64,000 nucleotides of DNA from Petrosia ficiformis. Its lineage: Eukaryota; Porifera; Demospongiae; Haplosclerida; Petrosiidae. A program made the position numbers and the translations under genes. Of the stretch, positions 36,105 to 51,612 are shown in pieces. The notes below the pieces were generated by a model, which was given only the letters and a program-made list of their open reading frames with translations, did not search any database and had not been told where the DNA came from. Each line of letters starts with the position of its first letter. Within the stretch, counting starts at the first letter, position 1. The DNA lies in NCBI GenBank assembly GCA_947044365.1, contig OX345648.1, positions 4,793,481-4,857,480 of the forward strand. Direction: 5' to 3'.

Positions 36105-36960
36105 GGTATGTATAATGTAAAATACCACTCTGTTTATTAAGCATTGTAGCAATATGATTATAAAAGGTTTCAGGTTGCACAATACAAGATATGTGTAATG
36201 AAAGTACTCGTATTACTGTACATGTGACAGTACCTACAATCTGGTCATATTAGGTGTGTGTAATGAAAATACCTCTCTCTTGATTATAATTATAGTAATA
36301 TCATTATATTATAGTTACATCAAAAGATATGTGTGGTGAAAATAGTGTATACTTGATAAAAAATTAGTCAAAATAAGCTACAATTTGATATTAGCTTGCA
36401 TATTAGGTGTACGTAGTAAGAATACCTTGTGATACCATAATTATTATCATTACAGTATTAGGTTGCGTTAGATCAAAATAATGTGTAATGAAAATACTGT
36501 ATATATACATGATAAAAAACAAACTACAACTTGATATTAGCTTGCTTATTAGGTGTGTGTAATGAAAATACCTTGGTGTTGATTATAGCAATACCACATT
36601 ACAGTCAGATCAAAAGATATGTGTAATGAAAAGACAGTATATACAATTAGCTTGCATATAAGGTGTGTGTAATGAAAATACCTTGGTATAATTGATTATA
36701 TATATCAGCTTGCACATTACAGTCAGATCAAAAGAAATGTGTAATGAAAGTATTGTGATATTATTTTACAATTTGATGCATATTAGGTGTGTGTAATGAA
36801 AATACCTCGGTGTTGATTATAATATAATATATTATAATGATTATAGTATTACCTTGCACAATAGAGTTAAATCAAAAGATATGTGTAACGAAAGTACAGT
36901 ATATTGGGACAAAACATAATTTCAAAAAAAGCTAAAACTTTATTTTGTGTAATGAAAATA
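36104..36960. repeat. Degenerate about 110-bp repeat block
   Basis: AGGTGTGTGTAATGAAAATACC alternates with AAAAGATATGTGTAATGAAA, six to seven times. CTR9 3' flank. Confidence 0.75.
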
Positions 36961-37449
36961 TCTATGTTTATTATACAACGATTCCATAATTATCATTATG
37001 GTATTAGCTTGCACATTGCACCAAACATCGGTATAGTTTATTAGCACTTTTGGTATTAATTTGCAAATTTGGTTAAATTTGTGTGTGAAAATATTATAAT
37101 TATACTGTAGCATTGCACCTATACTAGTATAGAGGTGCCTATATTGAAGATATGGGCAGAGTATCGGCATAGGCAACTACATTGCCTATACATTGCCTAT
37201 ACAACAGCTTACACAATATTTTCAAGCTTTGCAGATTACATTATGGTCAAACTGCACAATGTACTTTAGGCTGAATGTATAGCACACAAACAATAGAATA
37301 ATTAACACTGTGCCTTGTGTGAACAGTTGTAAACTAGGTAAATACAACTATATATTTCACACAGACAATATCGGATCGGATCTGCATATAGGCAATATGG
37401 ATTATGAAATATAGCATATAGACAAATTGCTGAAAAGGTGCAACACTAA

Positions 37450-37635
37450 ATTATAGTGTATAGTTTAATGTCATAAGGTTAATACATTATTTACAGTTAA
37501 CTTAATAATGAAGCAATGAATTGAAATGTGACATACACAAAAAAGAACAGGAAGGATAATTGTATGAAAATGGTGAAGGTAAAAAGATTGTTGGTTCTAA
37601 AATTTTTCTGAGGTCAAGGTGAACGTGTAAGGCCT
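37450..37635 (-). mobile_element. Family B copy 6 (truncated)
   Basis: Lacks the outer end; begins at the TATAGTGTATAGTTTAATGTC block and ends at the GAGGTCAAGGTGAACGTG end. Confidence 0.68.
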
Positions 37636-38657
37636 TCAAAAGATATTGTGCAACAAGTTTTAGTGAAAAAAATGGTTGCTAACCCTTAATTCCACACTAA
37701 ACTAACCTGCTGGATTCGAGGTTAAGATTTTAATGTATTCATGTTGGAACTGCCTGCTTTTAAAACCAGTATATCACGTTGCTAATTATGTCAATATATG
37801 CATATAATTATGCATGTTATGGTATATATGTATATAATATATACAAATATATTATTGTAACATGCATAATTATATACATATATATACACATATATGCGCT
37901 GGTATGTTAGTTGCTTCACATTTATGATCTTGATTATTTCAATGATGAAATTTTTCTTCTTGATAGCTTGAATATCCACGTCATTTTTACATATCATGTG
38001 ATAATCACATGGATATTGACATAAAAAGACATCCGGACTCATCATGTCATCATAATTGCAGTGTTATTGTACTAGACTGAGTAAATCTGTCATTTCAGTA
38101 CTGCGTGTGATTACAATTCATTTAAAGAATGATTTATATACATTTTACATGGAGTGAACCCTGCCCTGCGCTCCCGATGTAACTATGAAATGCGACACAT
38201 TGTACATCGTTTTAATCTAAATAAGAAAGTACTCAAAACCTATAATGGTGATGGACAATCATTTCTTTATAATGGGGGTGTGAACTAATGAGTGAAATTT
38301 GACACATGACAAGACAAAAATGTTGTTAACTATTGTTATATGAACATCTTTTCTAAGAATGACTTACAACACATATTTGGATGTATAAACAATGAATAAT
38401 TACAATACATTACTTTACCTCCATATAAGCTGATTAGTCATGGCGCCAGTTAGAATGTATCCCATAAAGCATAACAACTTCCAGCTGTTATTGTTTATGT
38501 AAGGAAAGACAATAGATAATTTGATATGAGACAGAGCATATTCACAGTCCATGAATAAACCAATCATTATCTTGCATATATAATATATATTATATGTACA
38601 TCCTGTAATGATCATATGATAGTACACCTGTATGATATCTCCTGAATGGGTTGCTAA

Positions 38658-39030
38658 AGCTGTTCATATTCATGATGACCTCGACAAAGGATGTGGTGAC
38701 TTTATATGATGTCATAAGGTTAATACATGATTATACTGTAACTCAGTAATAAAACAGTCGATTGAAATTTGACATGCACAAAAAGAACGGGAAGGAAAAC
38801 AATGATGTGAATTGTGAGAGTATACAAACTACTAAACAATTTGGTTAATACAAGTATCATTGAAGTCGAGTGTTCGTCTTTTTGTGAACTTCATCAGTTT
38901 GTATCATCAAATGATAAAAAGAATAGTTAGGTTAACGGTCAAGGTTGTTCATGTTCACCATGACCTCAGAAAAATGTTTATAACTTTAGTTTAGAATGAC
39001 CAACAATCTTTTTACATGCACATGCATGGA
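38658..39030. mobile_element. Family B copy 7, interrupted or two partial copies
   Basis: A reverse half (38658-38800) and a forward-reading GTTCACCATGACCTCAGAAA end (about 38940-39025) are separated by unrelated sequence that includes an ACAAACT..AGTTTGT palindrome. Confidence 0.55.
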
Positions 39031-40627
39031 GATTGTGCCAGATGACTTTATGTAATTGGCCTCTACCAATATATCTGGTCAGTTAATATTGATGTGCGAC
39101 TGAAAAGACATTAAAGATCTAGAATGTCTAATTTTGTTGTATTATTAATTTGACTATAATTATATAATATATATACATGCATCTTGTAATTGATTTACAT
39201 AGTTCTCATGCTACCATGACAACTATTTGATGTGGTAAGTTCTCATATACACCTAAATCATAGTTATATAAACCATACGTTGGATCTACCACCGACTGGT
39301 GTTCAGGGGTTTATGTGGTATATCCCTTTGGTTATATCTACTTAAATCAACCTCCTCCACAGCAGGTGGTCGGTTTATAGAATGTACACACAATCCAACT
39401 GTTTTTACACGAATTATATTTCAGCAATAGACCATGTGTGCATTATAACATCAAAAGACATTTATGATAATGTGTCCAAATTGAATTTTATTATTAATAT
39501 ACATACATACTGTATGTATAAAGATATACATTTAAACAAGGTAAGAATATCCAATAATACAAAAATTAGGAATTTTTGCACTATGCAGAAGTTGTACCGA
39601 ACAATCCGTTTGTAATTATACATGTGTATCTAAGGCTGAAGGAATATGGGTAAAGACTTTTGTATGTTTATATTATACGTAGCTTCTATTCATTGGGTGC
39701 AAAAGAATCACAGATGTAAATAAAAGTAGTAATCACATTTGACAATGGTGAATGCTGTATTATCATAATTTATTTGTCTTTACTAATTTAGTGAACAAGC
39801 TACATTCACAATGAATGCAGAGATTTTTTTAATGGTTATGTTAACTACTTTGTGTGGTATAATATTATATAAATTATATATAATAATTCTGAAGTTCAAT
39901 ATTATGCATAAATACTCCAATACAACAAAGAGGAATTCCTTGTCAATGACTCCGAACATATCTTTATTTTGTAAAATAATGTCAGACAGGTGCAGTCAAG
40001 TGTAGTCAAGCATCAGCATTTATTCATTGCCTGTTATGAAGTGAAAAGAACATTAAAAAAAACAGAGCAAAAACAAATGCTATTTGAGGCTCATGAGAAA
40101 GAATCTTCTAAGCGTTGGCATGAAGTTTCTAGAAGTGCAAACCCAAAACCGCAATGGGCCGGAATGTGAACAAATATGGGATGGTCAAATAAAGGCAGCT
40201 CTAGGCGATTCCTTTCATGTGGTTTCATTGCTGTGGTCATCATTATTTTCATTGCAGAAATGCACTATATTTCGATTACGAACGGGGCGTGGCTTCGCGA
40301 ATTAGCTTAATAATTATCTTACTGTACAGTATAGTCCACACAACGTGCATTAGTGCATTATCGCTTTTTGTTTGTTTGTTGGCGATAGTGTAGAAGATAT
40401 CTGTTCCTCCATTCCGCCCACTGTTGGTAATTATCCTGCTTTAAATCTGAAGAAACTTATTTTTCATCAATCTTTCAGCGAGGACTGTGGTAGCTTGACA
40501 ATTGTGACCGTAACCTGCTTACAGTAGTATAGTGATCCACATAATGAAAGAAGATTTTTCTGTGTCCAATCTTAGAAGATAACACCTTGCTGGTTAATTG
40601 TCCATCCCTCGTCCTATTTATTCAACA

Positions 40628-43600
40628 ATGGATGTATGTAACTGTTTATGTCTGTATCAAAGAAGGTCAATGCATAAAAACTTTTCACTAAAGCTGTCAG
40701 CTGTCTTGTTATGGATCTTGTTAAGTGGAACCATCTGTGGTACTTCAGGATTTTTGTGCGATGAATGCGAGTGTACTGTATTCAACAGTAAAGGTGATAT
40801 ATCCATGAACTGTGCAAGCAGAAATTTCACAGAGGTACCAGAATTTCTGAGAAGAAGCAATTATACTAATGTCACACAATTGTAAGTGGTTTCGACTATT
40901 GATCTTCATAATTGTTTGTATTATATATTAGTGAAAGCTCTAATTCTCTGTTATATTAACTACCTAAGTATGATGACACTGACAATTATAATGTCCTTTC
41001 TGGTTTTACGTATATATTCTTAGCCATAATTAGTACGATGAACAGCAACTGATAATAGTCTAACAGGCTGCATGATCTGTTAGAATAATTAGCTGTATCA
41101 GGCTGGGTTCACATAATGATGCAAAGCCTTGAGTTGCGTTTGTTGGATTGTGATAAATTTCTGAAAACTGATCGGTGAAACCAAATGCAGCTGACGCTAA
41201 GTTAGAATCAGATTCTATCCTCGTGTTGTGTTGCATTGCGTCTCATGGCGTTGAAGGAAGCATATGGTGTTTACAATACAACGCATCAATGCGACACAAA
41301 GCTTCGCATCTTTATGTGATTTAGCCTTAAAACTGAATATAATTTATGACAAATATATATATATAATATATTATATATTATATATATATTATAATATATA
41401 TATTATTTTATTTATTTATATAATTATAATTATATATGTGTAATCTCTTCGGAAATTGGAACCATGTGATTATTTACTGTTCATTAACCCCTCACTATGA
41501 CATTTCAAAGCCTGTATTTCGAAATGAACAATTCATACTCATAGGCAGAAACTCTTTAGAACAGAATCAATGTTGTTACTATAATGAATGTAAACTTCAT
41601 AAATATGACTTCCATTTTATAGCCAATCCATAGTATTATACATCCTCTCAATTGCAAACAAACACCACTATATATGACATAGTACAGGAAATATTTTAGC
41701 ATATACACAAGCTAGTTATCTTGTTGGTGAAAGCAAATTCATGCCGATATACAAAATTTTTGTCATACCTTGTCTAATTGTGTCCTCTTTGAAGATTAAA
41801 GCATTCTTTTTGTCTTATCTTAAACAAATTGTTACAGACATATTGTTAGGAGTAATCATATTAATTATACCACATACCCTTGTATTTCCAGTAATGAAAT
41901 TAATGCTACATCAAGAGGTGGAATTAGCTATGAGGTTGACCTGGTTTATAATGAATAATTTCATTGTAGGGTGCACCGATACAGAATAGCACGATCATTA
42001 CAAACATTGGAAAGATATTATAAAATTAATGATCACTTTTTTTGTGTAATCAATAGTGGTACAACAGAACAGAAGTAAAGATAGGCATTTAAAAATGCTA
42101 TGTAGTTAAATATTACTCCCAAATAATACCACTTCAATCACTATTACACTCTGAAGTGAACCACATTTTCATGTTGGTACACTGATGAGGTAACTGTAGT
42201 CAGGTTATCACCTGCCATACTTGAAATATTTTAGAGTAAAAAGTTGTAAATAGCAACTTTTTCTCATGACGCTGAGTTTATGATAATAAACTTTGTCCTG
42301 CAAAGTAATTTTTATTTCATGCTTACTCGCTATTTGCAAAGAGAGACATTTAATTAGAATTTGATATGGATACTATGTAAAAGGGCCAAAAACAAGCGCT
42401 ATCAATTGATTAACTATAGTCTGTTCACATTCATGATGACCTCAAATTATGATGTGATGACTTTATATGTAATATAGTGTATAGTTTAATGTCATAAGGT
42501 TAATACATGATTATACTGTAACTCAATAATGAAGCAATGGATTGAAATTTGACATACACAAAAAAGAACAAGAAGGATAATTATATGAAAATGGTGCAGG
42601 TAAAAATATTGGTCATTCCAAACTAAAGTTATGAACATTTTTCTGAGGTCATGATGAATGTGAATGAATTGTTTGTTATATTGCTCACATTGTACAGTTT
42701 TTCAGAATTTTAATCATTTAAAATCCAAACCCAAAATGACAATTCAATCAGAATAAAGGTCTCAGACAATATCCCATAATGAAACTGCAGACTGACCTGG
42801 TTGCTATGGTAATGCACTTTGATTGTTTGTGATTGAAATTCTACTACTTTATTTAGAAACATAATCACATCTTGTTATTAATAATGAACCTTATGTTGAA
42901 TTCAATAAATAAAATCAGTGCACTTCATGTTTCTCAATTATGGGATGATTTGAGATTAATTAAGTAATGTGGTTAGATAATGCTATGACTTACAGTATAG
43001 CCAATCTTTATTGTTTTAAGGTGCATAACTTCAGTTATCAATTGTTATTAGAGGGGGAGTTGTGTTTGTGTGAATGTGTTAATAGTTTATATATGGGATA
43101 CTTAAAACGGGAATAAATCAGGTATGCCGCTAGTTTCTTAACTGTTGCTATAGTTACCATGCATGCAGTCTATTTCCTTAACTTGTATATTGTACTTGTC
43201 TGACGTGCTACCAGTGGTATGCGTTAAATAGTATACTCGTCTGACGTGTTACCAGTTATATGCCTTACATAGGATCTCGTCTGACATGCTACCAGTGGTA
43301 TGCGTTAAATAGTATACTTGTCTGACGTGTTACCAGTAGTATGCCTTATATAGGATCTCGTCTGACGTGTTACCAGTGGTATGCCTATATAGGATCTCGT
43401 CTGACGTGTTACCAGTGGTATGCCTATATAGGATCTCTTCTGACGTGCTACCAGTGGTATGCCTATATAGGATCTCGTCTGACGTGCTATCAGTGGTATG
43501 CCTATATAGGATCTCGTCTGACGTGCTATCAGTGGTATGCCTATATAGGATCTCTTCTGACGTGCTACCAGTGGTATGCCTATATAGGATCTTGTCTGAC

Positions 43601-46600
43601 GTGCTATCAGTGGTATGCCTATATAGGATCTCGTCTGACGTGCTATCAGTGGTATGCCTATATAGGATACTTGTCTGATATGCTACCAGTGGTATGCGTT
43701 AAATAGTATACTCGTCTGACGTGTTACCAGTTATATGCCTTACATAGGATCTCGTCTGACATGCTACCAGTGGTATGCGTTAAATAGTATACTTGTCTGA
43801 CGTGTTACCAGTAGTATGCCTTATATAGGATCTCGTCTGACGTGTTACCAGTGGTATGCCTATATAGGATCTCGTCTGACGTGTTACCAGTGGTATGCCT
43901 ATATAGGATCTCGTCTGACGTGCTACCAGTGGTATGCCTATATAGGATCTCGTCTGACGTGCTATCAGTGGTATGCCTATATAGGATACTTGTCTGATAT
44001 GCTGCCAGTGGTATGCCTTGCATAGGATTTCGTCTGACGTGATGTGAGTGGTATGCCTTGCATAGGATCTCATCTGACATGCTCTCAGTACTATGCCTTA
44101 GATGAGATATATAAGGGGGAAATACATCTGTAGCGAGCAGAGGTGCAGTCAGGTTACTGGGATATTTGGTAATTGAACAGACATGCAATCAGTTTTCTTA
44201 ACAGTAATCTTAGTATCCTAGTAACTATGGTAACTGTTTCACTGAAAAGTAATTAACTCACTTTTGTTTTCTTGCATGTGAAAGAAGACTATCCTGTGCA
44301 CAGTGGTGTGTTCATCAGGATTTCTAGGAAGAGTGATGGGTGGGAAAAATGTAATAGAAGCTGTCTAGGAACTACTGTTCTTTAGTTTGCATCCAATAGA
44401 TTGCCTGTATGGTATGTCACAATCCCTTATAGTTACAATTGGATGCAAATACTTGCAGCTGTTGCTAAGTTTGTTGTACTTACTATAATGGTTACCTCAA
44501 ATAGTAAACTAACTACATCAATCCTAACAAAACACTGATTAACTAAATATAACTATATATATATACTATACTAGGATAGATAAGAGACTATTATATCCCA
44601 TAAACACTTAGTGTTATGTTCCATAACAATTAAATGTATGTAAGGAATGTTGTACTTTGATGTTAGCAATATGATTATTGCATTTTAAATACAATATAAT
44701 GATTTGTGCGCAAAGACAGACTACATATATCTATATTCACTAGTCCAAGTAGATGGATATATGTTAATACTTACTAGTTAATATTGTTAAATAATGGTCA
44801 TGGATATGTGTACGGTACTCACGCTTTAGGGTCAGCGTACAAGACTATGTGTGTGTGGGTGTCTGTATGTGTATGTGTATGTGTGTGTGTGTGTGTATGT
44901 GTATGTGTACATGTACTATTACATAATTATTATATAATGTAAATGGCTGCCTGTTTGTCTATGTTTGTTTATGTCATATACAGGGCAAGAATTGTTATTG
45001 GATCATATGCTTATATATTACATGGCTAATCAAAATTTAGCAATGTCTGATCAAATTTGAGATCTTAATTATTGCTCTATACATAGTCATGTACAGGATG
45101 TCTGTTGGGTTAACTAATGAAGATCAGGTGGCTGTGGTTAGTACTAGTGTTGTTTTAGTTAGTATAACAAAAACCCCTTTTAGTAAGGCATTGTGACTTT
45201 TAGTTAACTAAACTATAACTATAACTAAAACCCCTTTTAGTAAGGCATTGTGACTTTTAGTTATAACCATAACTAAAACCCCTTTTAGTTAACTAAACTA
45301 TAACTAAACTACAAGTCTATTGTGTGTAATTATAACTAACTAAAATGAAAAATGGCCAAGAGTGGGTAGTTACTAAAACCTTTCAGTAAACCTAAAATTG
45401 TTTTAATTAATTAACTATAACTACATGTGTATAACTGGTCATACTGTAGCTATACTAAAAGTAGTCATTATTGTCAAACAACACTAGTTGGTACTAACAA
45501 GACGTCAACAAGACGTCAACCATTAGTGACTAATAATGAATACATAAAATAGACCAATTTCTAACCACTACTCGGGCAATCCTGGCACATCTCTGGATAT
45601 ACATGTTCGTGTTTGTCATATGTTGTCATAAAATACCTATCAAGTGTGTATATGTATTTATTATACATGTATATTAGTTCATTCAGCTGTACTATAGTAT
45701 GTTACCATAGCAACCATATCTCATTATGGGATACTATGAATATTTACTCTACTTCATTTAGAGTATAGATTAGGCATAGTTATACTTGTTAACCTTCATA
45801 CCTATATACTACCTGCAGAGACAGGAAGTAATTTACTCATGATGTCATAACGATACAACCATACTTGTACCTCTTATTTAGAATATAGTAACTAGAGTCT
45901 GTTCATCTTCACAATGACCGGACTATGTATGTAATATAGTGTGTAGTTTAACGTCATAAGGTTAATACATGATTATACTGTAACTCAATAACTTATATGT
46001 AATATAGTGTATAGTTTAATGTCATAAGGTTAATACATTCTTATTTTACTGTAACTCAATAATGAAGCAATGAATTGACAAGCACAAAATGGTACAGGCA
46101 AAAGATTATTGGAAATGTTCACAACTGAAGTTATGAACATTTTTCTGAGGTCATGGTGAATGTGAATGACCTTTAGATATGTAGTAATTTTGCAAACAAG
46201 ATATGCTATCTACTTTATTATATACAATGTAATGACATTCATGTCATACGTGTACCATTGACTTTATCTATGGTTACAAGTAGTTATGTCCTAATGGTCA
46301 TTCAAGTTCACCTGGACCTCAGAAAATGTTCATAACTTTAGTCTGAAATACCAATAATCTTTTTTCATGCATGATTTTCATATAATTATCCTTCCCATTC
46401 TTTTTTGTGTATTGCAAATTTCAATCCATTGCTTCATTATTGAGTTACAGTATAATCATGTATTAACCTTATGACATTAAACTATACACTATATTACATA
46501 TAAAGTCATCACATCATAATTCTGAGGTCATTGAATGTGAACAGACTATAGCAATACTCACATGATATTATTGATAATCCAGCCCTAATGGTTTCTTTGG

Positions 46601-49600
46601 GGAATAGATAAAATATCTTACCACTTAGCACTATAGTGTTATAATTATGTACATGTAACTACATGTACATGTATCATTGTATATTTATGTACATGTATAT
46701 GATTATATATTAACTACATGTACATGTATAATTGTATATATGTACATGTATATGATTATACACATGTACATTAACTACATGTATATGTGCATGTATATGA
46801 TTATATATTAACTACATGTACATGTATCATTGTATATATGTACATGTATATGATTATACACATGTACATTAACTACATGTATATGTGCATGTATATGATT
46901 ATATATTAACTACATGTACATGTATAATTGTGTATACGTACATGTATATGATTATATATTAACTACATGTACATGTATCATTGTATATATGTACATGTAC
47001 ATGTATATATTAACTACATGTACATGTATAATTGTATAGCAGAAGTTAGAGTGCTGCTGTTAGCAATGTGCCAAAGTGATTATTTTTTACAACTATTCTA
47101 CTAATCATTGGAGTATGTCTCAGACAGTATCCCATAATAAAAGGTTATATATCTGACCTCAAAATGGTAATCCAAGATGTTTACACAATCACACACCCAT
47201 TTCTATGTGTTGCTTGTTGGTTTGTGGAAACACAAATTTGATTGTTTAATAGGGTATTTAGGGTATGACTTAAAATGGCCACACTTACATGTAGTTATTC
47301 TCAGTTATCACCAAGCACACATAGTTACGTGCTATACTGCAAGACCACACACACACATACACACCTGGTATCTTTAAAGTTACGTGCTATACTGCAAGAC
47401 CACACACACACACACACACACCTGGTATCTTAAAATGGCCACACTTACATGTACACACATGTACATGTAGTTATTCTCATATATCAGTTATCACCAAGCA
47501 CACATAGTTACGTGCTATACTGCAAGACCACACACACACACACTGATGAGTAGATGTAAATTCAATTTAGCACTCCCAGTTTTTTATAACTGTTCATTTG
47601 TTCATACTTGTGGCTTCTGTTGTACATTTGTGTTTAATTTTAAACAGCAACAGAGTGTGCTGGACACTGACATCTGGTTGTTTTGATAGGATGCCATTAA
47701 TAAATATTGTCCCTAACACAATTCACACAGTGATTAATATTAGTTGTCTTTTGTATTAGTTGGTTGCTATGGTTACACACACTCAATTGAGGTACTCTTG
47801 TACTAAGGTAATAAAGTATTCTGCAGACTTGCCTATGTTTATAAGCTATAGGAATTGTAATTGTTTATTTTGTTGTGGTAACTTGGACACAGCAGAGTTC
47901 TCACTACAGTATATCTACATTCTTGTACACACTCTGTTTACACATTACACTTCACCCTCTACTTTGTGTATTTATACCGGACACAGCAGGGTTCTCACAT
48001 ACAGTATATCTACATTCTTGTACACACTCTGTTTACACATTACACTTCACTCGCTACTTTGTGTATTTATATCGGACACAGCAGGGTTCTCACATACAGT
48101 ATATCTACATTCTTGTACACACTCTGTTTACACATTACACTTCACTCGCTACTTTGTGTATTTATACCGGACACAGCAGGGTTCTCACATACAGTATATC
48201 TACATTCTTGTACACACTCTGTTTACACATTACACTTCACTCGCTACTTTGTGTATTTATACCGGACACAGCAGGGTTCTCACATACAGTATATCTACAT
48301 TCTTGTACACACTCTGTTTACACATTACACTTCACTCGCTACTTTGTGTATTTATACCGGACACAGCAGGGTTCTCACATACAGTATATCTACATTCTTG
48401 TACACACTCTGTTTACACATTACACTTCACTCGCTACTTTGTGTATTTATATCGGACACAGCAGAGTTCTCACATACAGTATATCTACATTCTTGTACAC
48501 ACTCTGTTTACACATTACACTTCACTCGCTACTTTGTGTATTTATACCGGACACAGCAGGGTTCTCACATACAGTATATCTACATTCTTGTACACACTCT
48601 GTTTACACATTACACTTCACTCGCTACTTTGTGTATTTATATCGGACACAGTAGAGTTCTCACATACAGTATATCTACATTCTTGTACACACTCTGTTTA
48701 CACATTACACTTCACTCGCTACTTTGTGTATTTATACCGGACACAGCAGGGTTCTCACATACAGTATATCTACATTCTTGTACACACTCTGTTTACACAT
48801 TACACTTCACTCGCTACTTTGTGTATTTATACCGGACACAGCAGGGTTCTCACATACAGTATATCTACATTCTTGTACACACTCTGTTTACACATTACAC
48901 TTTACTCGCTACTTTGTGTATTTGTACCGGACACAGCAGCGTTCTCACATACAGTATATCTACATTCTTGTACACACTCTGTTTACACATTACACTTTAC
49001 TCGCTACTTTGTGTATTTGTACCGGACACAGCAGCGTTCTCACATACAGTATATCTACATTCTTGTACACACGTTATGTTTACACATTATACTTCACTCG
49101 CTACTTTGTGTATTTATACCGGACACAGCAGCGTTCTCACATACAGTATATCTACATTCTTGTACACACGTTATGTTTACACATTATACTTCACTCGCTA
49201 CTTTGTAGTATTAACATCGGACAAAACATAATTTTTAACAAACCTAAATTATATGTACATTGTAATTATAATGACTTGTTATATGTATAAGGGGTGTATG
49301 TATATACAGTACATATCAATACAAAGTCACCATACAATAACAGTAATTATCTTGGTTATAATGTCAGTATAGTATAGTAATTACTGTCTCACTACTGTGG
49401 TGTTGAATTGACATGTACAGTAATTACTGTTAAAACTACTGTTGAACTACTGTAGTGTGAAAACAAAACCACTGAGTAGTTATACTCTACTGTATGGTGA
49501 CAATTTATTGACATACTGTATATAAATTCACATCTACATGTATGCTGTGAATTTATGATTTTTATTGACACAATATGATTAGATAAAATTGAATTATAAT

Positions 49601-51347
49601 AATATCACAAATAAATTACATTTACTTCTAACAAAGTTAGCCATGACCACTCCCTGGGATACAACGTCTCAAAATGTTATCGAACATATACAATATATTT
49701 GTATATTCAGAATATTATGCATGCTGTATATATATATATATATATATATTACATGTATGACTTCAGGCTTTCATTTAGAAAATTTGTCAAGGGGTCAAAA
49801 CTTGAATTTGAAATATTAAGAGTTTGGGGAGGGGGGGCAAATACCCCCTCCCCAATGAAACCCTGACTTAGGTGTAAATATGGAACCTTTGAATACCACA
49901 AATTTCTATGTAATGATCAGTAATTATTCATTTTGTAAAAGAGGGCAACTAAATTTGGTATCGAAGAGTTGGTCCACTTAGATAGTACATACTTGTTTTC
50001 CTGTGGAATAGAGAGTCTGATCAAAATATTAATATGCATAGCCCCTCCCCTTTTTTGCATCCACAGTCAAGTGCGAGTACAACAGACCTTAATGTGTTAG
50101 GTTGATCACATGAAGCTTGTGCGAGGGCATTATTACGATATGAGGGCACGAGAAAGTTAGAAACAAATGAAAGCACAAAAAAGTCAGGAACTGGACTGGG
50201 AATCGAACCCAGGACCTTTTTATACTAGTCAGACACTCTGAACCACCAGACTCCTTAGAGTGTAGAATTAGCCAAAACATGTTATTAAAATTTAACACTT
50301 AGCACGATTTTTTTAAGTCCTCACTAAGCAATTATATAGTAAGTTTAAGACACTCGTTCATGTGATTTTATATCCAGGAAAACCACAATCAATGGGCTTC
50401 TTCGATAGTAAATAGATACCAGTTTTGATTTCCTGTACAAGCTGGTAAAAAGCAAGTGTATTAACAATAAACATTATAGTTTATTAAAAACAGTTGATTT
50501 AACGAATGTGATTAATATAGACATGTTTTAGTATGAAATACATGTATGTCATGTGTCATGTGTGTCATGTGACCTATGGAATTGTTTCAGTACAAAAGAC
50601 TTGTGCACATCACACGTTTGTTATGTGACTTATAGAAAGATTTTAGTACAAAAGATTTGTGCAGATCACATGTTTCATGTCACCAATAGAATATTCGCAC
50701 ATCACATGTATGTCATGTGACCTAATTATTATATAGTGACTTTGTAATCAAATTTTTGTGGCTGTTTTTTTTGTCTGAAAGTCTATAAAATTCATGTTTT
50801 CTAGAAAGCACAATAACTGTTCATCCTATAATATTATAACTAGATTCCGTCTTTAATAGTAAAGAATTTGCAAAATGAAATTCCAGAGCTAATTTTATTT
50901 GTTATGTATTTGTAATACATGTACATGTATATGTACATGTATATGTACATGTATATGTATATGCACATGTATATGTACATGTATATGTATATGCACATGT
51001 ACATGTATATGTACATGTAATCTATGTATATGCATGTATGTGTATAATTATGTTCCTTTTATGTCTATCAAACTGTGTATATTCAATTATTCCTTTAAAT
51101 CTACCAAATTATAGTACTAGCAGTACATCTTTATACATATCTGCATATACTTATATACATACATGTACATACATATACATACATACATACATATACACAT
51201 ACATACACACATACATGTACATACATACATACATGTACATACACACATACATACATACATACACACATACATACATACATACACACATACATACATACAT
51301 ATACACATATATACATACATACATACATACATACATACATACATACA

Positions 51348-51379
<32 letters not shown>

Positions 51380-51420
51380 CACATATATACATACACCATG
51401 CACATATATACATACATACA

Positions 51421-51452
<32 letters not shown>

Positions 51453-51476
51453 CACATATATACATACATACATACA

Positions 51477-51508
<32 letters not shown>

Positions 51509-51524
51509 CACATATATACATACA

Positions 51525-51556
<32 letters not shown>

Positions 51557-51580
51557 CACATATATACATACATACATACA

Positions 51581-51612
<32 letters not shown>

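Larger units (their letters stand above)
35671..40627. other. Intergenic spacer between CTR9 and the LRR gene
   Basis: No supportable exon was found on either strand. It contains three family-B copies, a long degenerate repeat block (36104-36960) and an AT palindrome near 37797-37890. The remainder (about 37900-38650 and 39030-40627) shows nothing recognisable. The last few hundred bases presumably hold the LRR gene promoter. Confidence 0.6.

Noticed and set aside
35671..40627. Frames of 60-95 codons between CTR9 and the LRR gene
   Set aside because: No splice-supported or conserved coding pattern; composition matches AT-rich intergenic DNA.
43341..44188. Frames of 121 and 127 codons on opposite strands
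   Set aside because: 39-bp satellite with a period divisible by 3; repeat artefact.
47760..49290. Frames of up to 482 codons as a protein-coding gene
   Set aside because: They coincide with the 95-bp satellite, lack a good ATG context, and lie inside LRR intron 1. Kept only as an observation.
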